Origin: Chryseobacterium sp. MYb264
GTDB taxonomy: Bacteria > Bacteroidota > Bacteroidia > Flavobacteriales > Weeksellaceae
Length of the DNA stretch: 64,000 nucleotides
Assembly (NCBI RefSeq): GCF_035974275.1
Contig: NZ_CP142422.1
Coordinates: 1,736,001 to 1,800,000 of the forward strand
Reading direction: 5' to 3'
Shown: positions 36,576 to 45,555 of the stretch, piece by piece
Numbering within the stretch: the stretch's first letter is position 1
How the letters are laid out: each line of letters starts with the position of its first letter
Position numbers and translations under genes: made by a program
Notes under the pieces: model-generated
Told to the model about the DNA's origin: nothing
What the model saw: the letters and a program-made list of their open reading frames with translations, nothing else
Databases searched by the model: none

Positions 36576-39500
36576 ATGAAAGCAGCAAAACCTGTAGATG
36601 TAGACCATAAATCCCATCAGAACCAGAATAAAAAGCAAAGGCAGAAAATGCCGGCGGTAATTCCTTTATCTGAAGTGGATATGGCTCATTCCCAAACACA
36701 AAAATCCGGAGAGTCGTCGGCACAGACCGGATTACCTAACCCTAATCGGATGGGTCTCAATGGCATGATCGCTCCCGTTCATGGTTCGCAAACCATTTAT
36801 GATCAGGGTTCACAGATTATGTATACGCGGTTTCAGCAAAGTTTATCCGAAACCTCAGATATCAATCATCCGGATACCCAGCTGGCTGAGAAAAAGTATA
36901 TAGCCAGTTTAAGCATTGATCAGATAGCCGATTATCATCAGTTAAAATCGGGAACTTACCTTCCTAAAACCATGGAAGAACAGGCTGAAGCCCATCAACA
37001 AAATAAAAAGGAACAAGAAGCTAAACAAAGTAGCCATGCAACCAATAAAATCAGCGACGCAGATTTATCACTGGCAGACCTCTCTAATTCTTCAGCTACC
37101 CAATTGGCAGAGCGTTTTAATACCGTTCAAGATAACAGCACAGCTCTTTTAAACAGCCAAACAGAAAAAGCAACCCATCAGCTTCCAAAAGTAAATGCAA
37201 AAACAGGAAGTGCTTTCTCCGGAGCTGTCTCTAAAAATAAAACAACCACGGATAAAACAGTTACAAAGTCAAGCAAAAAAACGGTTAAATCTGTTGCTCA
37301 GCAACCGAAATCAAAAGAAATTTCATTTCCTCAGAATGAACCGTTGAAAAAAACCAGCTACTCTTTCAGCAAAGCCGAAAATAAAAATGCAGGATTTGAA
37401 AAACAAGCTCTCCATGAGCTAAAATCCGTCACATTAAATACTTCTGCCATTCCGACAACCATGCAGCAAAATGCATATGTAGATCTTACGGGAGAAGCGG
37501 ATACAGAAAACCTGTCCATTGAACGAAACGATGTTGCACAAGATTTGACGATTAAAAAGAATCAGGCAGCAAAAGACATTCATAAAGATCATGGCGAACA
37601 CAACATCATCAAGAAACCGAATGATGAAATGTTAAAGTCTTCCTGCAAAATAAACTCTAAAGCGGTTAAAAAGAAACCTCTTGATACCCTGAAAATGGAT
37701 GGTATGGATGAAGCTACCATTAACGCTCAGTTTGAACCGATGATTCATTCCAAAATAGGAGCCGAAAACGAGAAGTATCAGGCTGCCGAGTTGGAGCATA
37801 ATCAAAAAGTACTTGCACAGGAAAAGGCAACCGAAGCGCAGATCGGGACAGAAAAAAAACAGTCTCAGGAGAAGCAGCGAAAATCGGTGAAAGATGCCCA
37901 GACGGATGTTCACCATTCAAGAGTTGAATGGCAAAGCGCACTTGATAAAACAGAATCAGATTTTGCAAAAAAATCAGGTGACCATGCGAAAGCTACTCTT
38001 GGAAATATAAAAACAGAAAAAAGCAAAGGTGAAACTACTGCTCAGGGGCATATTGATACAGCCAACAAAGCTGCTCTCAAAGAAAAAACGGCTGCTGACA
38101 CCAAAGCAAAAAATAAAAAATCTGAAATGGATAAACAAAGCGGAGGTTTCTTCGGTTGGGTGTCCGACAAAGTTTCACAATTTATTGATGCCCTTAAAGA
38201 TGCTTTGAATATTATTTTCACCGCACTCAGAAAAGCGGTAAAAGCTATTTTTGATGCTGCTAAAACACTTGTATTAGCTGCATTAGAGCTGGCCCGAAAA
38301 GCAATTGTAAATCTTATCAAAGCGTTTGCCTCTTTATTAAAAGGCTTCCTGGATATTGCGTTGGCAGCGTTTCCTGGTATCAGAGACCGACTGAAAGCTA
38401 AAATAGATAAGTTCGTTGCTGTCGCCGAAAAATTCGTAAATCAAACGTTTGAGGCCTTCAAAAAAGCAGTTGTTGCAGCCATTGATTTTCTGGCTGATGT
38501 TGTTGATCAATTGATTGGAGCGTTACAGGATTTTTACAATCTCATTCTCGATGCTGTCAATTTTATTGTGGCTGGAATTATAAAAATAATGGAAGGTTTG
38601 GCGAATTTAGTAAGTTCAGCTATGGTAATGCCTGATAATTTTATGGGACAAATTTCCGAAGAGTTCCTGGGAATGGATGTCACGAGGCCATTACCGTTTG
38701 AAAAAACAGTAATGCCTGAGCTATCTGGTTCAGCATCAGATTCAGAATATTCTGATTTGTTGGGTAAAAACTCTTACAATGAAGAAGATTTTCATGTTGA
38801 GCCACAAACAAATAATATGGAATTGAGCCCTGAAATTCTTTCACAATTACAGGACAGCAACGGTGAAATTAATTTCGGAAACAATAACAATACCCTTGAT
38901 CTATTTAAACAATCTGCTGCTGGTTCAGAAGATATGCAAGGAGAAACAAGCACCGCAGAAAAACAAGACATTCCTGCTGATTCTTATGCTCAGGCCGATT
39001 GGTTTATCAATTACCAAAATAATCAATCACCACCAAGTACAGATACAGACAGTGCTTCCGGTAAAAACGCGGCGACGGAAAGTTCAATGCCTGAAGATAT
39101 GAAATTGGTTGGTCCTTGGACTCCTTTGGTTCGTATGTATTATCTAAAAGAACAGATGTGGGCAGGAATTAAGAAAAACTGGGCAGAAAATAAATGGAAA
39201 TATATTGGCATAGGAGCAGCAATTGTTCTCGGAATCACTGCATTGGCGATTCTCACAGCTGGAGCCATTTTCTCACTTATTCCTCCTGCTCTGGAAATCT
39301 TTGCTACTATAATGATGGCACAAGCTATTGCAAAAGCGAGTGGTTTCTTCAAAACATTTATGACTGATGGTTGGCTAGGAAAAACAGCTACCGCAGGAAA
39401 AGCTTTAGCAAGAGCAATCGGGATTATTTTAGTTGAATTAATTTTCATACTTTTATTCGATTCTGCCGCATTGTTTAAAGTATTAAAAACAGCAGCTAAA

Positions 39501-40568
39501 GGCGGAGTGAAAGGAGTGGTTAACTTAGCCAAAACGGGAGCGAAAAGCACTTTGAAAGCCGGAAAAAATGCTCTTGTTGCTACCGGAAAAGGGTTTGTAA
39601 AACAGGCTGGTAAAGCGAAGTTCTTTGTTCAGGGGATAGGAAAAGGAATAGCTAAAGGTGCTAAAAATTTAGACGAGTTAGGTGAAAACTTAGCGAAACG
39701 TTTTAAATTTAAAGGATTTAAAATTGTTGTAAAAGGATTTAAATTTTATCTTTACGGAAGCGTTAATCCTTGGGTTTTACTAGCAAGTGGAGAAGTGAAA
39801 CATATAGATGACGAATTATCACAAGGTAAAAAAGTAGGAGATAAACTTGAAGTTGATGGAATACAGGCAAGACTCATTGGTCAAGAAGATATTGAAATTG
39901 TATCACCTTTAGGAAAAGACATAGGAGGTTCTGGATTTAGCGGAAGCCGAAAAGTTAGAGATATGGCAGCTCAATCTATTGATAAAAATAAAAAGATATT
40001 TAAAAGAATAGAAAAGATAGATGCAGACGATATGTTATCAGCCGCTGAAAAAAGTAAAAAAATAAATAGTCAATTGAGTTCACCATCAGCAAGTGCTTTA
40101 GCTAAATTGAAATCTGCTATTAAAAAAGAAATAAAGGATAGAAATAAAAAGGGATTACTTCCAGAAGAAGCTTTCCCTTCTCGTTATGAAGCTCATCATA
40201 TTGTACCTAAAGAGATGGAAATACAGTTTGGTAAAGTGTTTGACGAATTGGGAATTAATTTAGATGAAGCTTTTAATGGAACAATGCTTCCGCCTGTAAG
40301 AGAGTTTGATGAAGTAGTAGAAAATGCAAAAAACACTTTAAAAGACTCTGAAATTCCTGCTAATTTTTGGAATAGGGCTAAACATAAGTCACATCCACGA
40401 TATAATGAGCAAATTTCTGTTGAATTGAAAAAAATATTTTCAGATTTTAATAAAATGAATTTAGAACAAAAAGCATTTGCTAAGGATAAGTTTTATAAGT
40501 TAGTGAGTGAACAAAAAGAAATTTTGCATATATTAACTGAAAGTGGCGATTTACGAATTTTAAGATAA
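36576..40568 (+). CDS. Giant modular eCIS-associated effector with C-terminal AHH nuclease
   Basis: The protein has 1330 residues. Residues 1-145 match the left effector's N-terminus; 145-520 are low-complexity and Lys/Ala/Gln-rich with coiled-coil stretches; 520-690 form an amphipathic helical module; 690-850 are acidic and disordered; 865-970 hold hydrophobic helices that could insert into membranes (KYIGIGAAIVLGITALAILT). From about 1040 starts the tip: NPWVLLASGEVK, then EAHHIVPKEME near 1204-1214, the AHH motif of an HNH/Endo VII nuclease family. The gene follows the tape-measure gene and is followed by an Imm11-like gene 6 bases away. The tip segment is repeated downstream as orphan cassettes. 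Delivery by the eCIS is inferred. Confidence 0.82.
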   Translation: MKAAKPVDVDHKSHQNQNKKQRQKMPAVIPLSEVDMAHSQTQKSGESSAQTGLPNPNRMGLNGMIAPVHGSQTIYDQGSQIMYTRFQQSLSETSDINHPDTQLAEKKYIASLSIDQIADYHQLKSGTYLPKTMEEQAEAHQQNKKEQEAKQSSHATNKISDADLSLADLSNSSATQLAERFNTVQDNSTALLNSQTEKATHQLPKVNAKTGSAFSGAVSKNKTTTDKTVTKSSKKTVKSVAQQPKSKEISFPQNEPLKKTSYSFSKAENKNAGFEKQALHELKSVTLNTSAIPTTMQQNAYVDLTGEADTENLSIERNDVAQDLTIKKNQAAKDIHKDHGEHNIIKKPNDEMLKSSCKINSKAVKKKPLDTLKMDGMDEATINAQFEPMIHSKIGAENEKYQAAELEHNQKVLAQEKATEAQIGTEKKQSQEKQRKSVKDAQTDVHHSRVEWQSALDKTESDFAKKSGDHAKATLGNIKTEKSKGETTAQGHIDTANKAALKEKTAADTKAKNKKSEMDKQSGGFFGWVSDKVSQFIDALKDALNIIFTALRKAVKAIFDAAKTLVLAALELARKAIVNLIKAFASLLKGFLDIALAAFPGIRDRLKAKIDKFVAVAEKFVNQTFEAFKKAVVAAIDFLADVVDQLIGALQDFYNLILDAVNFIVAGIIKIMEGLANLVSSAMVMPDNFMGQISEEFLGMDVTRPLPFEKTVMPELSGSASDSEYSDLLGKNSYNEEDFHVEPQTNNMELSPEILSQLQDSNGEINFGNNNNTLDLFKQSAAGSEDMQGETSTAEKQDIPADSYAQADWFINYQNNQSPPSTDTDSASGKNAATESSMPEDMKLVGPWTPLVRMYYLKEQMWAGIKKNWAENKWKYIGIGAAIVLGITALAILTAGAIFSLIPPALEIFATIMMAQAIAKASGFFKTFMTDGWLGKTATAGKALARAIGIILVELIFILLFDSAALFKVLKTAAKGGVKGVVNLAKTGAKSTLKAGKNALVATGKGFVKQAGKAKFFVQGIGKGIAKGAKNLDELGENLAKRFKFKGFKIVVKGFKFYLYGSVNPWVLLASGEVKHIDDELSQGKKVGDKLEVDGIQARLIGQEDIEIVSPLGKDIGGSGFSGSRKVRDMAAQSIDKNKKIFKRIEKIDADDMLSAAEKSKKINSQLSSPSASALAKLKSAIKKEIKDRNKKGLLPEEAFPSRYEAHHIVPKEMEIQFGKVFDELGINLDEAFNGTMLPPVREFDEVVENAKNTLKDSEIPANFWNRAKHKSHPRYNEQISVELKKIFSDFNKMNLEQKAFAKDKFYKLVSEQKEILHILTESGDLRILR

Positions 40569-40574
40569 AAAATT

Positions 40575-41090
40575 ATGAAATATTATTTTTTAAAACATAT
40601 TATTAACGAAGGAGACATATATATTCCTTTTGAATATGGTGATAGCATAGAATTATTAAGAGATAATAAAGATTCTAAACTAAAAAAAATACCATTTGTA
40701 GGAAAAAATGAAACAGATTATTACTCAATAACAGGTCATGTAGTTTCTAATGATTTTAAAAATTTTTTGGAAATAAATAAAATTCCTAATATTGAGTTTG
40801 TTTCTATTGATTTTTTAAATAAAAAGAATAAAAAGTTAAGTGCTTTCTCTATTAGATTTACTAATACAGAAGATTGTATTGATTATGAAAAATCAGATGT
40901 TGTAATAATTCTTGATAAAATTAGAGAAATAAACAAGATATATTTCAAAAAAGATTTTAATGCAAAATTCTTTCTTATTAAGGGCTACGATTATGAAATA
41001 GTTGTTAACAATGAACTGAAGGACGAAATGGAAAAAAATAACATAAAAGGCATAAGTTTTACTTTAATAGATGAAAATTACAAGTTCTAG
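40575..41090 (+). CDS. Imm11 (DUF1629)-like immunity protein 1
   Basis: The 171-residue protein starts 6 bases after the effector stop. Its layout, a Tyr-rich start (MKYYFLKHIINEGDIY), a central DCIDYEKSDV segment and a C-terminal FFLIKGYDYEIVVNNELKDE with MEKNNIKGISF, fits the DUF1629/Imm11 family of immunity proteins. It should neutralise the AHH nuclease tip of the preceding gene. Two diverged paralogues follow in the array. Confidence 0.75.
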   Translation: MKYYFLKHIINEGDIYIPFEYGDSIELLRDNKDSKLKKIPFVGKNETDYYSITGHVVSNDFKNFLEINKIPNIEFVSIDFLNKKNKKLSAFSIRFTNTEDCIDYEKSDVVIILDKIREINKIYFKKDFNAKFFLIKGYDYEIVVNNELKDEMEKNNIKGISFTLIDENYKF

Positions 41091-41244
41091 AATAAACAAC
41101 TGATCGAACACGAAATTGAATTTAATTGATAAATATTTATGTTGTAAGATCTGATATGAATTTAAATTTTATCTCAAAAAATCAAATTTTATGTCCCGTC
41201 CTAAAAATCCGATAAAGATTATAGGTCAAAAATAATTAATTATG

Positions 41245-41276
41245 CCAAAGCAAAACAATTTTGCTTTGGTTTTTTA
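41245..41276 (+). terminator. Terminator after effector/immunity pair
   Basis: CCAAAGCAAAA-CAA-TTTTGCTTTGG is a perfect 11-bp stem followed by seven Ts. It closes the first toxin/immunity unit. 41091-41244 holds no gene I can support. Confidence 0.85.
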
Positions 41277-41284
41277 TTTTAAAG

Positions 41285-41951
41285 TTAGCTAAATATTTTA
41301 AAACTGTTGTAAAAGTATTTAAATTTTATCTTTACGGAAGTGTTAATCCTTGGGGTTTTACTGGCGAGTGGAGAAATGAAAGAAATATCAGATGAATTAG
41401 CCAAAGGTAAAAAATTAGGAGATGAAGTTGAAGTTGATGGAATACAGAATAGTCAATTGAGTTCTCCATCAGCAAGTGCTTTATATAAATTAAAATCATC
41501 TATAAAAAAAGAAATAAAAGATAGAAATAAAAAAGGATTATTACCAGAAGAAGCTATGCCTTCTGATTATCAAGCTCATCATATTGTACCTAAAGAAATG
41601 GAAATTTATTTTGGTAAAGCATTTGATGAATTAGGAATTAATTTAGATGAAGCATTTAATGGAACTATGCTTCCTCCTGTACACAAATTTGATGAAGTTG
41701 TAGAAAAAGCCAGAAATACCTTAAAAGATTCTGAAATTCCTGCTAATTTTTGGAATAGAGCCAAGTATCAGTCGCATCCTCAATATAATGACATGATAAA
41801 AGAAGATTTAAGTTAGATATTTAAAGGATTTGAAAATTTATCTAAAAGCGAGAAAGAATTAGTAAAGACAAGGTTTTATAAGGTGATAAAAGAAAGAAAA
41901 ACTTGGCTAGAAACATTAACTGCTGAAAATACTTTGATAATATTAAAATAA
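41285..41951 (+). pseudogene. Orphan AHH toxin tip 1, frameshifted and truncated
   Basis: The segment begins with the same coding sequence as the effector from about residue 1040 (LAKYFKTVVKVFKFYLYGS). An extra G in the run after CCTT near 41352 shifts the frame relative to the parent. The region corresponding to parent residues about 1094-1140 is missing, so DGIQ joins directly to NSQLSSPSASAL. The AHH core is kept (YQAHHIVPKEMEIYFG). TAG at 41814-41816 stops the frame early; the same frame continues to TAA 41949-41951 with the expected tail (WLETLTAENTLIILK). There is no promoter or start that suits it, so it is a silent tip reserve or decaying remnant. Confidence 0.8.
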
Positions 41952-41960
41952 TAAAAAAAT

Positions 41961-42476
41961 ATGAGTTATTATTTGCTAAGACACGAGATTAACGAAGACG
42001 ACATTTACGTTAATATTGAGCAACAGGGACCATTAGAATTATTGTCGGAAGGAAAAACTCCAAGAATCTCTAAGATATATTATCAAGGTAAAAATAGTAC
42101 AGATTATATTTCACTTGGAGGTTTTGGAGTATCTTATAATGCTATGTCGTTTTTTAAAAAAGAATGTGGTGAAAATGTTAGTTTTGTTCCCACTGTAATA
42201 TATAGCAAAGATACTGACGATCCATTAAATATTTACTTGATGAAGATAAACATTGAACTTGATTGCATAGATTACGAAAAATCGGAACTTTTCGTTTTAA
42301 GTGATAAGATAATAAGAGGAGTAGATAAAATGGTATTAAAAACTGATATTAATGAAGATATTTTTACTATTAAAAATCTTTCAAGAATATTTATAAATGA
42401 GAGTTTGAAAGATAAAATGATTAATTATGGCTTAAAAGGTTTTGAATTTGTTCCTATTGAAAAATTCACTTTTTAA
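41961..42476 (+). CDS. Imm11 (DUF1629)-like immunity protein 2
   Basis: The 171-residue protein is a diverged paralogue of the one at 40575 (MSYYLLRHEINEDDIYVNIE, LDCIDYEKSELFVLSDKI, IFINESLKDKM). It is intact although its toxin tip is broken, which is usual for orphan immunity genes kept to protect against kin carrying the matching toxin. It lies 9 bases after the tip's final stop. Confidence 0.75.
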   Translation: MSYYLLRHEINEDDIYVNIEQQGPLELLSEGKTPRISKIYYQGKNSTDYISLGGFGVSYNAMSFFKKECGENVSFVPTVIYSKDTDDPLNIYLMKINIELDCIDYEKSELFVLSDKIIRGVDKMVLKTDINEDIFTIKNLSRIFINESLKDKMINYGLKGFEFVPIEKFTF

Positions 42477-42511
42477 TTTACATTATTTTTGAAAATGTCT
42501 TTTTAAAAACC

Positions 42512-42547
42512 AAACGCCACAAAATTTATTTTTTTTGTGGCGTTTTT
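42512..42547 (+). terminator. Terminator after orphan cassette 1
   Basis: AAACGCCACAAAA and TTTTGTGGCGTTT form a perfect 13-bp stem with a short A/T loop, followed by Ts. It separates cassette 1 from cassette 2. Confidence 0.8.
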
Positions 42548-42557
42548 AACATCTTGA

Positions 42558-43436
42558 AATTTAACTAAAAACTTAGCAAAACGTTCTAAAATTGTTGTCA
42601 AAGGATCTAAATTTTATCTTTACGGAAGCTTTAATCCTTGGGGTTTACTGGCGAGTGGTGAAGTGAAACATATAGATGACGAATTATCACAAGGTAAAAA
42701 AGTAGGAGATAAACTTGAAGTAGATGGAATACAGGCAAGACTCATTGGTCAAGAAGATATTGAAATTGTATCACCTTTAGGAAAAGACATAGGAGGTTCT
42801 GGATTTAGCGGAAGCCGAAAAGTTAGAGATATGGCAGCTCAATCTATTGATAAAAATAAAAAGATATTTAAAAGAATAGAAAAGATAGATGCAGACGATA
42901 TGTTATCAGCCGCTGAAAAAAGTAAAAAAATAAATAGTCAATTGAGTTCACCATCAGCAAGTGCTTTAGCTAAATTGAAATCTGCTATTAAAAAAGAAAT
43001 AAAGGATAGAAATAAAAAGGGATTACTTCCAGAAGAAGCTTTCCCTTCTCGTTATGAAGCTCATCATATTGTACCTAAAGAGATGGAAATACAGTTTGGT
43101 AAAGTGTTTGACGAATTGGGAATTAATTTAGATGAAGCTTTTAATGGAACAATGCTTCCGCCTGTAAGAGAGTTTGATGAAGTAGTAGAAAATGCAAAAA
43201 ACACTTTAAAAGATTCTGAAATACCGATTGATTTCTGGAAGAGAGCTAAGCATCAAACACATCCTGACTATAACTTACAAGTAAAAAACAGATTGAATGA
43301 AATTTTTGAAGGATTTAATACAATGAGTAAGCAGGAAAAAGCATTTACTAAGCAAGAGTTTTTTAATTTTATCGAAGAACAAAAAGCAATATTACATACT
43401 TTAACAGGGAACGGCAATTTAAAAATATTAAGATAA
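42558..43436 (+). pseudogene. Orphan AHH toxin tip 2, open but without the effector body
   Basis: An open frame of about 292 codons begins right after an in-frame TGA and lacks a proper start; GTG 42663 is the first usable internal start (257 residues). From NLAKRSK through KDSEI it is almost base-identical to 39700-40350 of the effector. After that the last ~70 residues differ (PIDFWKRAKHQTHPDYNLQV versus PANFWNRAKHKSHPRYNEQI). The AHH motif is intact. It is best seen as an alternative tip that could be recombined onto the effector through the long shared segment. Confidence 0.8.
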
Positions 43437-43447
43437 TACCAATAAAT

Positions 43448-43948
43448 ATGAGCAATTTTTTTTTAGAAAGAGATTACAGCGAAGGAGATATAATGATAAC
43501 ATTTGAATACCATCAATCTTTGGAATTATTACAAGAAGGTAAAGAATCAAAGCTAAAAACAATTCCTTATATTGGAATGAATGATAGTGACTATATCACT
43601 TCTGGAATGAATGTTTTCTCTCAAAAATTTAAAGACTTCATAGAGTCAATGAATATCAAAAATGTAAATTTTATACCTATTACTATTTCACAAGAAAATC
43701 ACCAGAGAAAAGATTTTTATCTTTTAAAGTTTACCCAAAATGAAGATTGTATTGATTACGAAAAATCTGATATTGTTATAATTCAAGGTTTGATAAGAAA
43801 AATAAACAAATTAAAAATTAAGGATGACTTTAATAACTTTTTTTTTCAAATAAAAGGCTTGAAATTAAGAATCGCAGTAAATGAAAAAATGAAACAAGAG
43901 ATAGAAAGTAAAAATTTCCACGGAATAAAATTTGTGGAAATTGAGTGA
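43448..43948 (+). CDS. Imm11 (DUF1629)-like immunity protein 3
   Basis: The 166-residue protein is a third paralogue (MSNFFLERDYSEGDIMITFE, EDCIDYEKSDIVIIQGLIRK, IAVNEKMKQEIESKNFHGIK). It lies 11 bases after orphan tip 2, its likely partner. Its sequence differs from immunity proteins 1 and 2 mostly outside the conserved DCIDYEKS core, in step with the differing tip C-termini. Confidence 0.75.
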   Translation: MSNFFLERDYSEGDIMITFEYHQSLELLQEGKESKLKTIPYIGMNDSDYITSGMNVFSQKFKDFIESMNIKNVNFIPITISQENHQRKDFYLLKFTQNEDCIDYEKSDIVIIQGLIRKINKLKIKDDFNNFFFQIKGLKLRIAVNEKMKQEIESKNFHGIKFVEIE

Positions 43949-43965
43949 AAAATAAAATTGTATTA

Positions 43966-43998
43966 AACCGAAACTTTTTAGAGTTTCGGTTTTTTATT
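43966..43998 (+). terminator. Terminator after orphan cassette 2
   Basis: AACCGAAACT and AGTTTCGGTT pair around TTTTAG, followed by a T-run. It closes the array's last complete unit. Confidence 0.8.
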
Positions 43999-44014
43999 TA
44001 AAGCTTAGCCTAAG

Positions 44015-44091
44015 CCTTAAAATTGTTGTAAAAGTATTTAAATTTTATCTCTACGGAAGCGTTAATCCTTGGGTTTTTATTGGCAAATCAA
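44015..44091 (+). pseudogene. Remnant of a third tip junction
   Basis: About 75 bases again match the start of the tip segment (AAAATTGTTGTAAAAGTATT, then TACGGAAGCGTTAATCCTTG) and then end abruptly. No toxin or immunity gene follows; the next gene is the beta-lactamase. It marks a cassette lost by deletion, or the outer edge of the array. Confidence 0.7.
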
Positions 44092-44300
44092 TGGATAAGT
44101 TTTTCAGCAAAAAGTCTTAGTTTTATTTTTTAAATATTTGAACTAATTTCAACTACGTAAAAAAACTTATCTAAAAACAGAAGATAAAACGATATACTCA
44201 AAAGTACACAAATGTTTTCAAATTAAATGATAAGGATAAGGATTACAAATACATAAAAACTAAAGTACACTTGTAGTGCTGTATTAAAAAAAAACAAATT

Positions 44301-44308
44301 TACTTTTG
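44301..44308 (+). promoter_or_regulatory. -7 element of the beta-lactamase promoter
   Basis: TACTTTTG matches TAnnTTTG and lies 108 bases before the beta-lactamase start. No convincing -33 element was found at the usual distance. Confidence 0.4.
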
Positions 44309-44415
44309 TCAAGTGAAAAAAATAAATACCTTGTATCAGTATCGGTTTTTACACCGGGCTGAATGGTTATTATTGAGCATCTCTTATATTCTGGTTAAAT
44401 TTAAAATGATATATT

Positions 44416-45150
44416 ATGAAGAGAAAAAACAATGCATTGATTGTCTTATTTCTATTTTTAGGCACCTTAATCCATGCTCAGGTAAAAGATTTTATAATTG
44501 AAAAGCCTGTGAGTCCCAATCTATACATCTATAAAACTTTCGGGGTCTTTGGAGGAAAAGAATATTCCAGTAATGCTTTATATCTGGTTACAAAAAAAGG
44601 AGTCGTTTTATTTGATTCTCCATGGCAAAAAAGCCAATATCAAAGTCTTATGGATACCATAAAAAAGCGCCACCATCTTCCTGTTATCTCAGTTTTTGCC
44701 ACGCACTCGCATGACGATAGAGCTGGAGATTTTAGTTTTTACACTAAAAAAGGAATTAAAACGTATGCTTCCTCAAAAACAAATGAGATCCTGAAAAAAG
44801 AAGGCAAAGCAACATCTACAGAGATTATAAAAATCGGAAAAACATACACTATCGGAGGGCAAAAATTTGTAGTTGACTTTCTGGGTGAAGGACATACGGT
44901 CGACAATGTTGTCGTTTGGTTTCCGCAATATAAAATACTTGATGGTGGATGCCTTGTAAAAAGCAGTTCAGCTACAGATATGGGATTTACTGGCGAAGCC
45001 AATGTAGAGGAATGGCCACAAACGATAAAGAATGTACAGACGAAATATCCGGATGCAAAAATGATCATCCCAGGACATGACGAATGGAAAGGCGGCGGCC
45101 ATGTAGAGCATACTCTGGATTTACTCAATAAGCACAAAAGCCAGCAATAA
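44416..45150 (+). CDS. bla: Subclass B1 metallo-beta-lactamase, IND-like
   Basis: The 244-residue enzyme hydrolyses beta-lactams, including carbapenems in this family, in the periplasm. A signal peptide of about 21 residues precedes QVKDF. All zinc ligands of class B1 are present: His97, His99 and Asp101 (THSHDDRAGD), His160 (GEGHTVDN), Cys179 (DGGCLVKS) and His221 (PGHDEWKGGG). The sequence closely resembles the IND enzymes of Chryseobacterium indologenes (YKTFGVFGGKEYS, KSQYQSLMDTIKKRH). It is usually a resident chromosomal gene in this genus. Here it abuts the last toxin-tip remnant. A longer overlapping frame starting at 44313 on the same strand is in another phase and is not real. Confidence 0.95.
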   Translation: MKRKNNALIVLFLFLGTLIHAQVKDFIIEKPVSPNLYIYKTFGVFGGKEYSSNALYLVTKKGVVLFDSPWQKSQYQSLMDTIKKRHHLPVISVFATHSHDDRAGDFSFYTKKGIKTYASSKTNEILKKEGKATSTEIIKIGKTYTIGGQKFVVDFLGEGHTVDNVVVWFPQYKILDGGCLVKSSSATDMGFTGEANVEEWPQTIKNVQTKYPDAKMIIPGHDEWKGGGHVEHTLDLLNKHKSQQ

Positions 45151-45254
45151 AGAAGTAAACAGATATTTTTACCAAAACCTTTTTTTAAAATATTTAGGTA
45201 ATTATACGCCAGTTTACACTGATTTGTTAAAAATAAAAGAGGACTAATTCATTT

Positions 45255-45506
45255 TAGTCCGGTAGTGTTTCACTAACTGTGTAAGTTAAAAAGTTATTTT
45301 GGACAGTTTTTTATCTTAATTGATAAGTTGTGATGACAAGTTTTGTCGCTGTAGATTGGCTGATATTTTAGAAGATAATTTGCAACCATAGGATGCAATC
45401 GTGCGGCAACACGGATTAATCTGTAAGTCAGCAAATGATTGAGCAGCAAATGAATGGATTGGTCCAAGGTATTACTGAAGCTTTTGTAAATAATGCAAAA
45501 ATGTCA
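45255..45506 (+). other. Possible insertion-sequence remnant
   Basis: GTAGTGTTTCACTAACTGTG followed by TAAGTTAAAAAG resembles a transposon end. A partial REP-like half (GATGCAATCGTGCGGCA, 45392-45408) and a short frame MIEQQMNGLVQGITEAFVNN (45437-45506) follow. The pieces look like debris of mobile elements; no transposase is recognisable. The rest of 45151-45520 shows no gene. Confidence 0.35.
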
Positions 45507-45520
45507 TAAAGAGAAAAAAA

Positions 45521-45548
45521 AAGGATGTAAAATAGGCTTTACATCCTT
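45521..45548 (-). terminator. Terminator of the porin operon
   Basis: AAGGATGTAAA and TTTACATCCTT form a perfect 11-bp stem around TAGGC-like loop bases. On the minus strand it is followed by eight Ts. It lies just after the porin stop. Confidence 0.85.
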
Positions 45549-45555
45549 AATGGGT

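Noticed and set aside
41190..41232. Short frame MSRPKNPIKIIGQK after the first immunity gene
   Set aside because: Fourteen residues are too few to call a gene or a transposase remnant.
44313..44501. 62-residue rightward frame before the beta-lactamase
   Set aside because: It overlaps the signal peptide of the beta-lactamase in another frame and has no family features.
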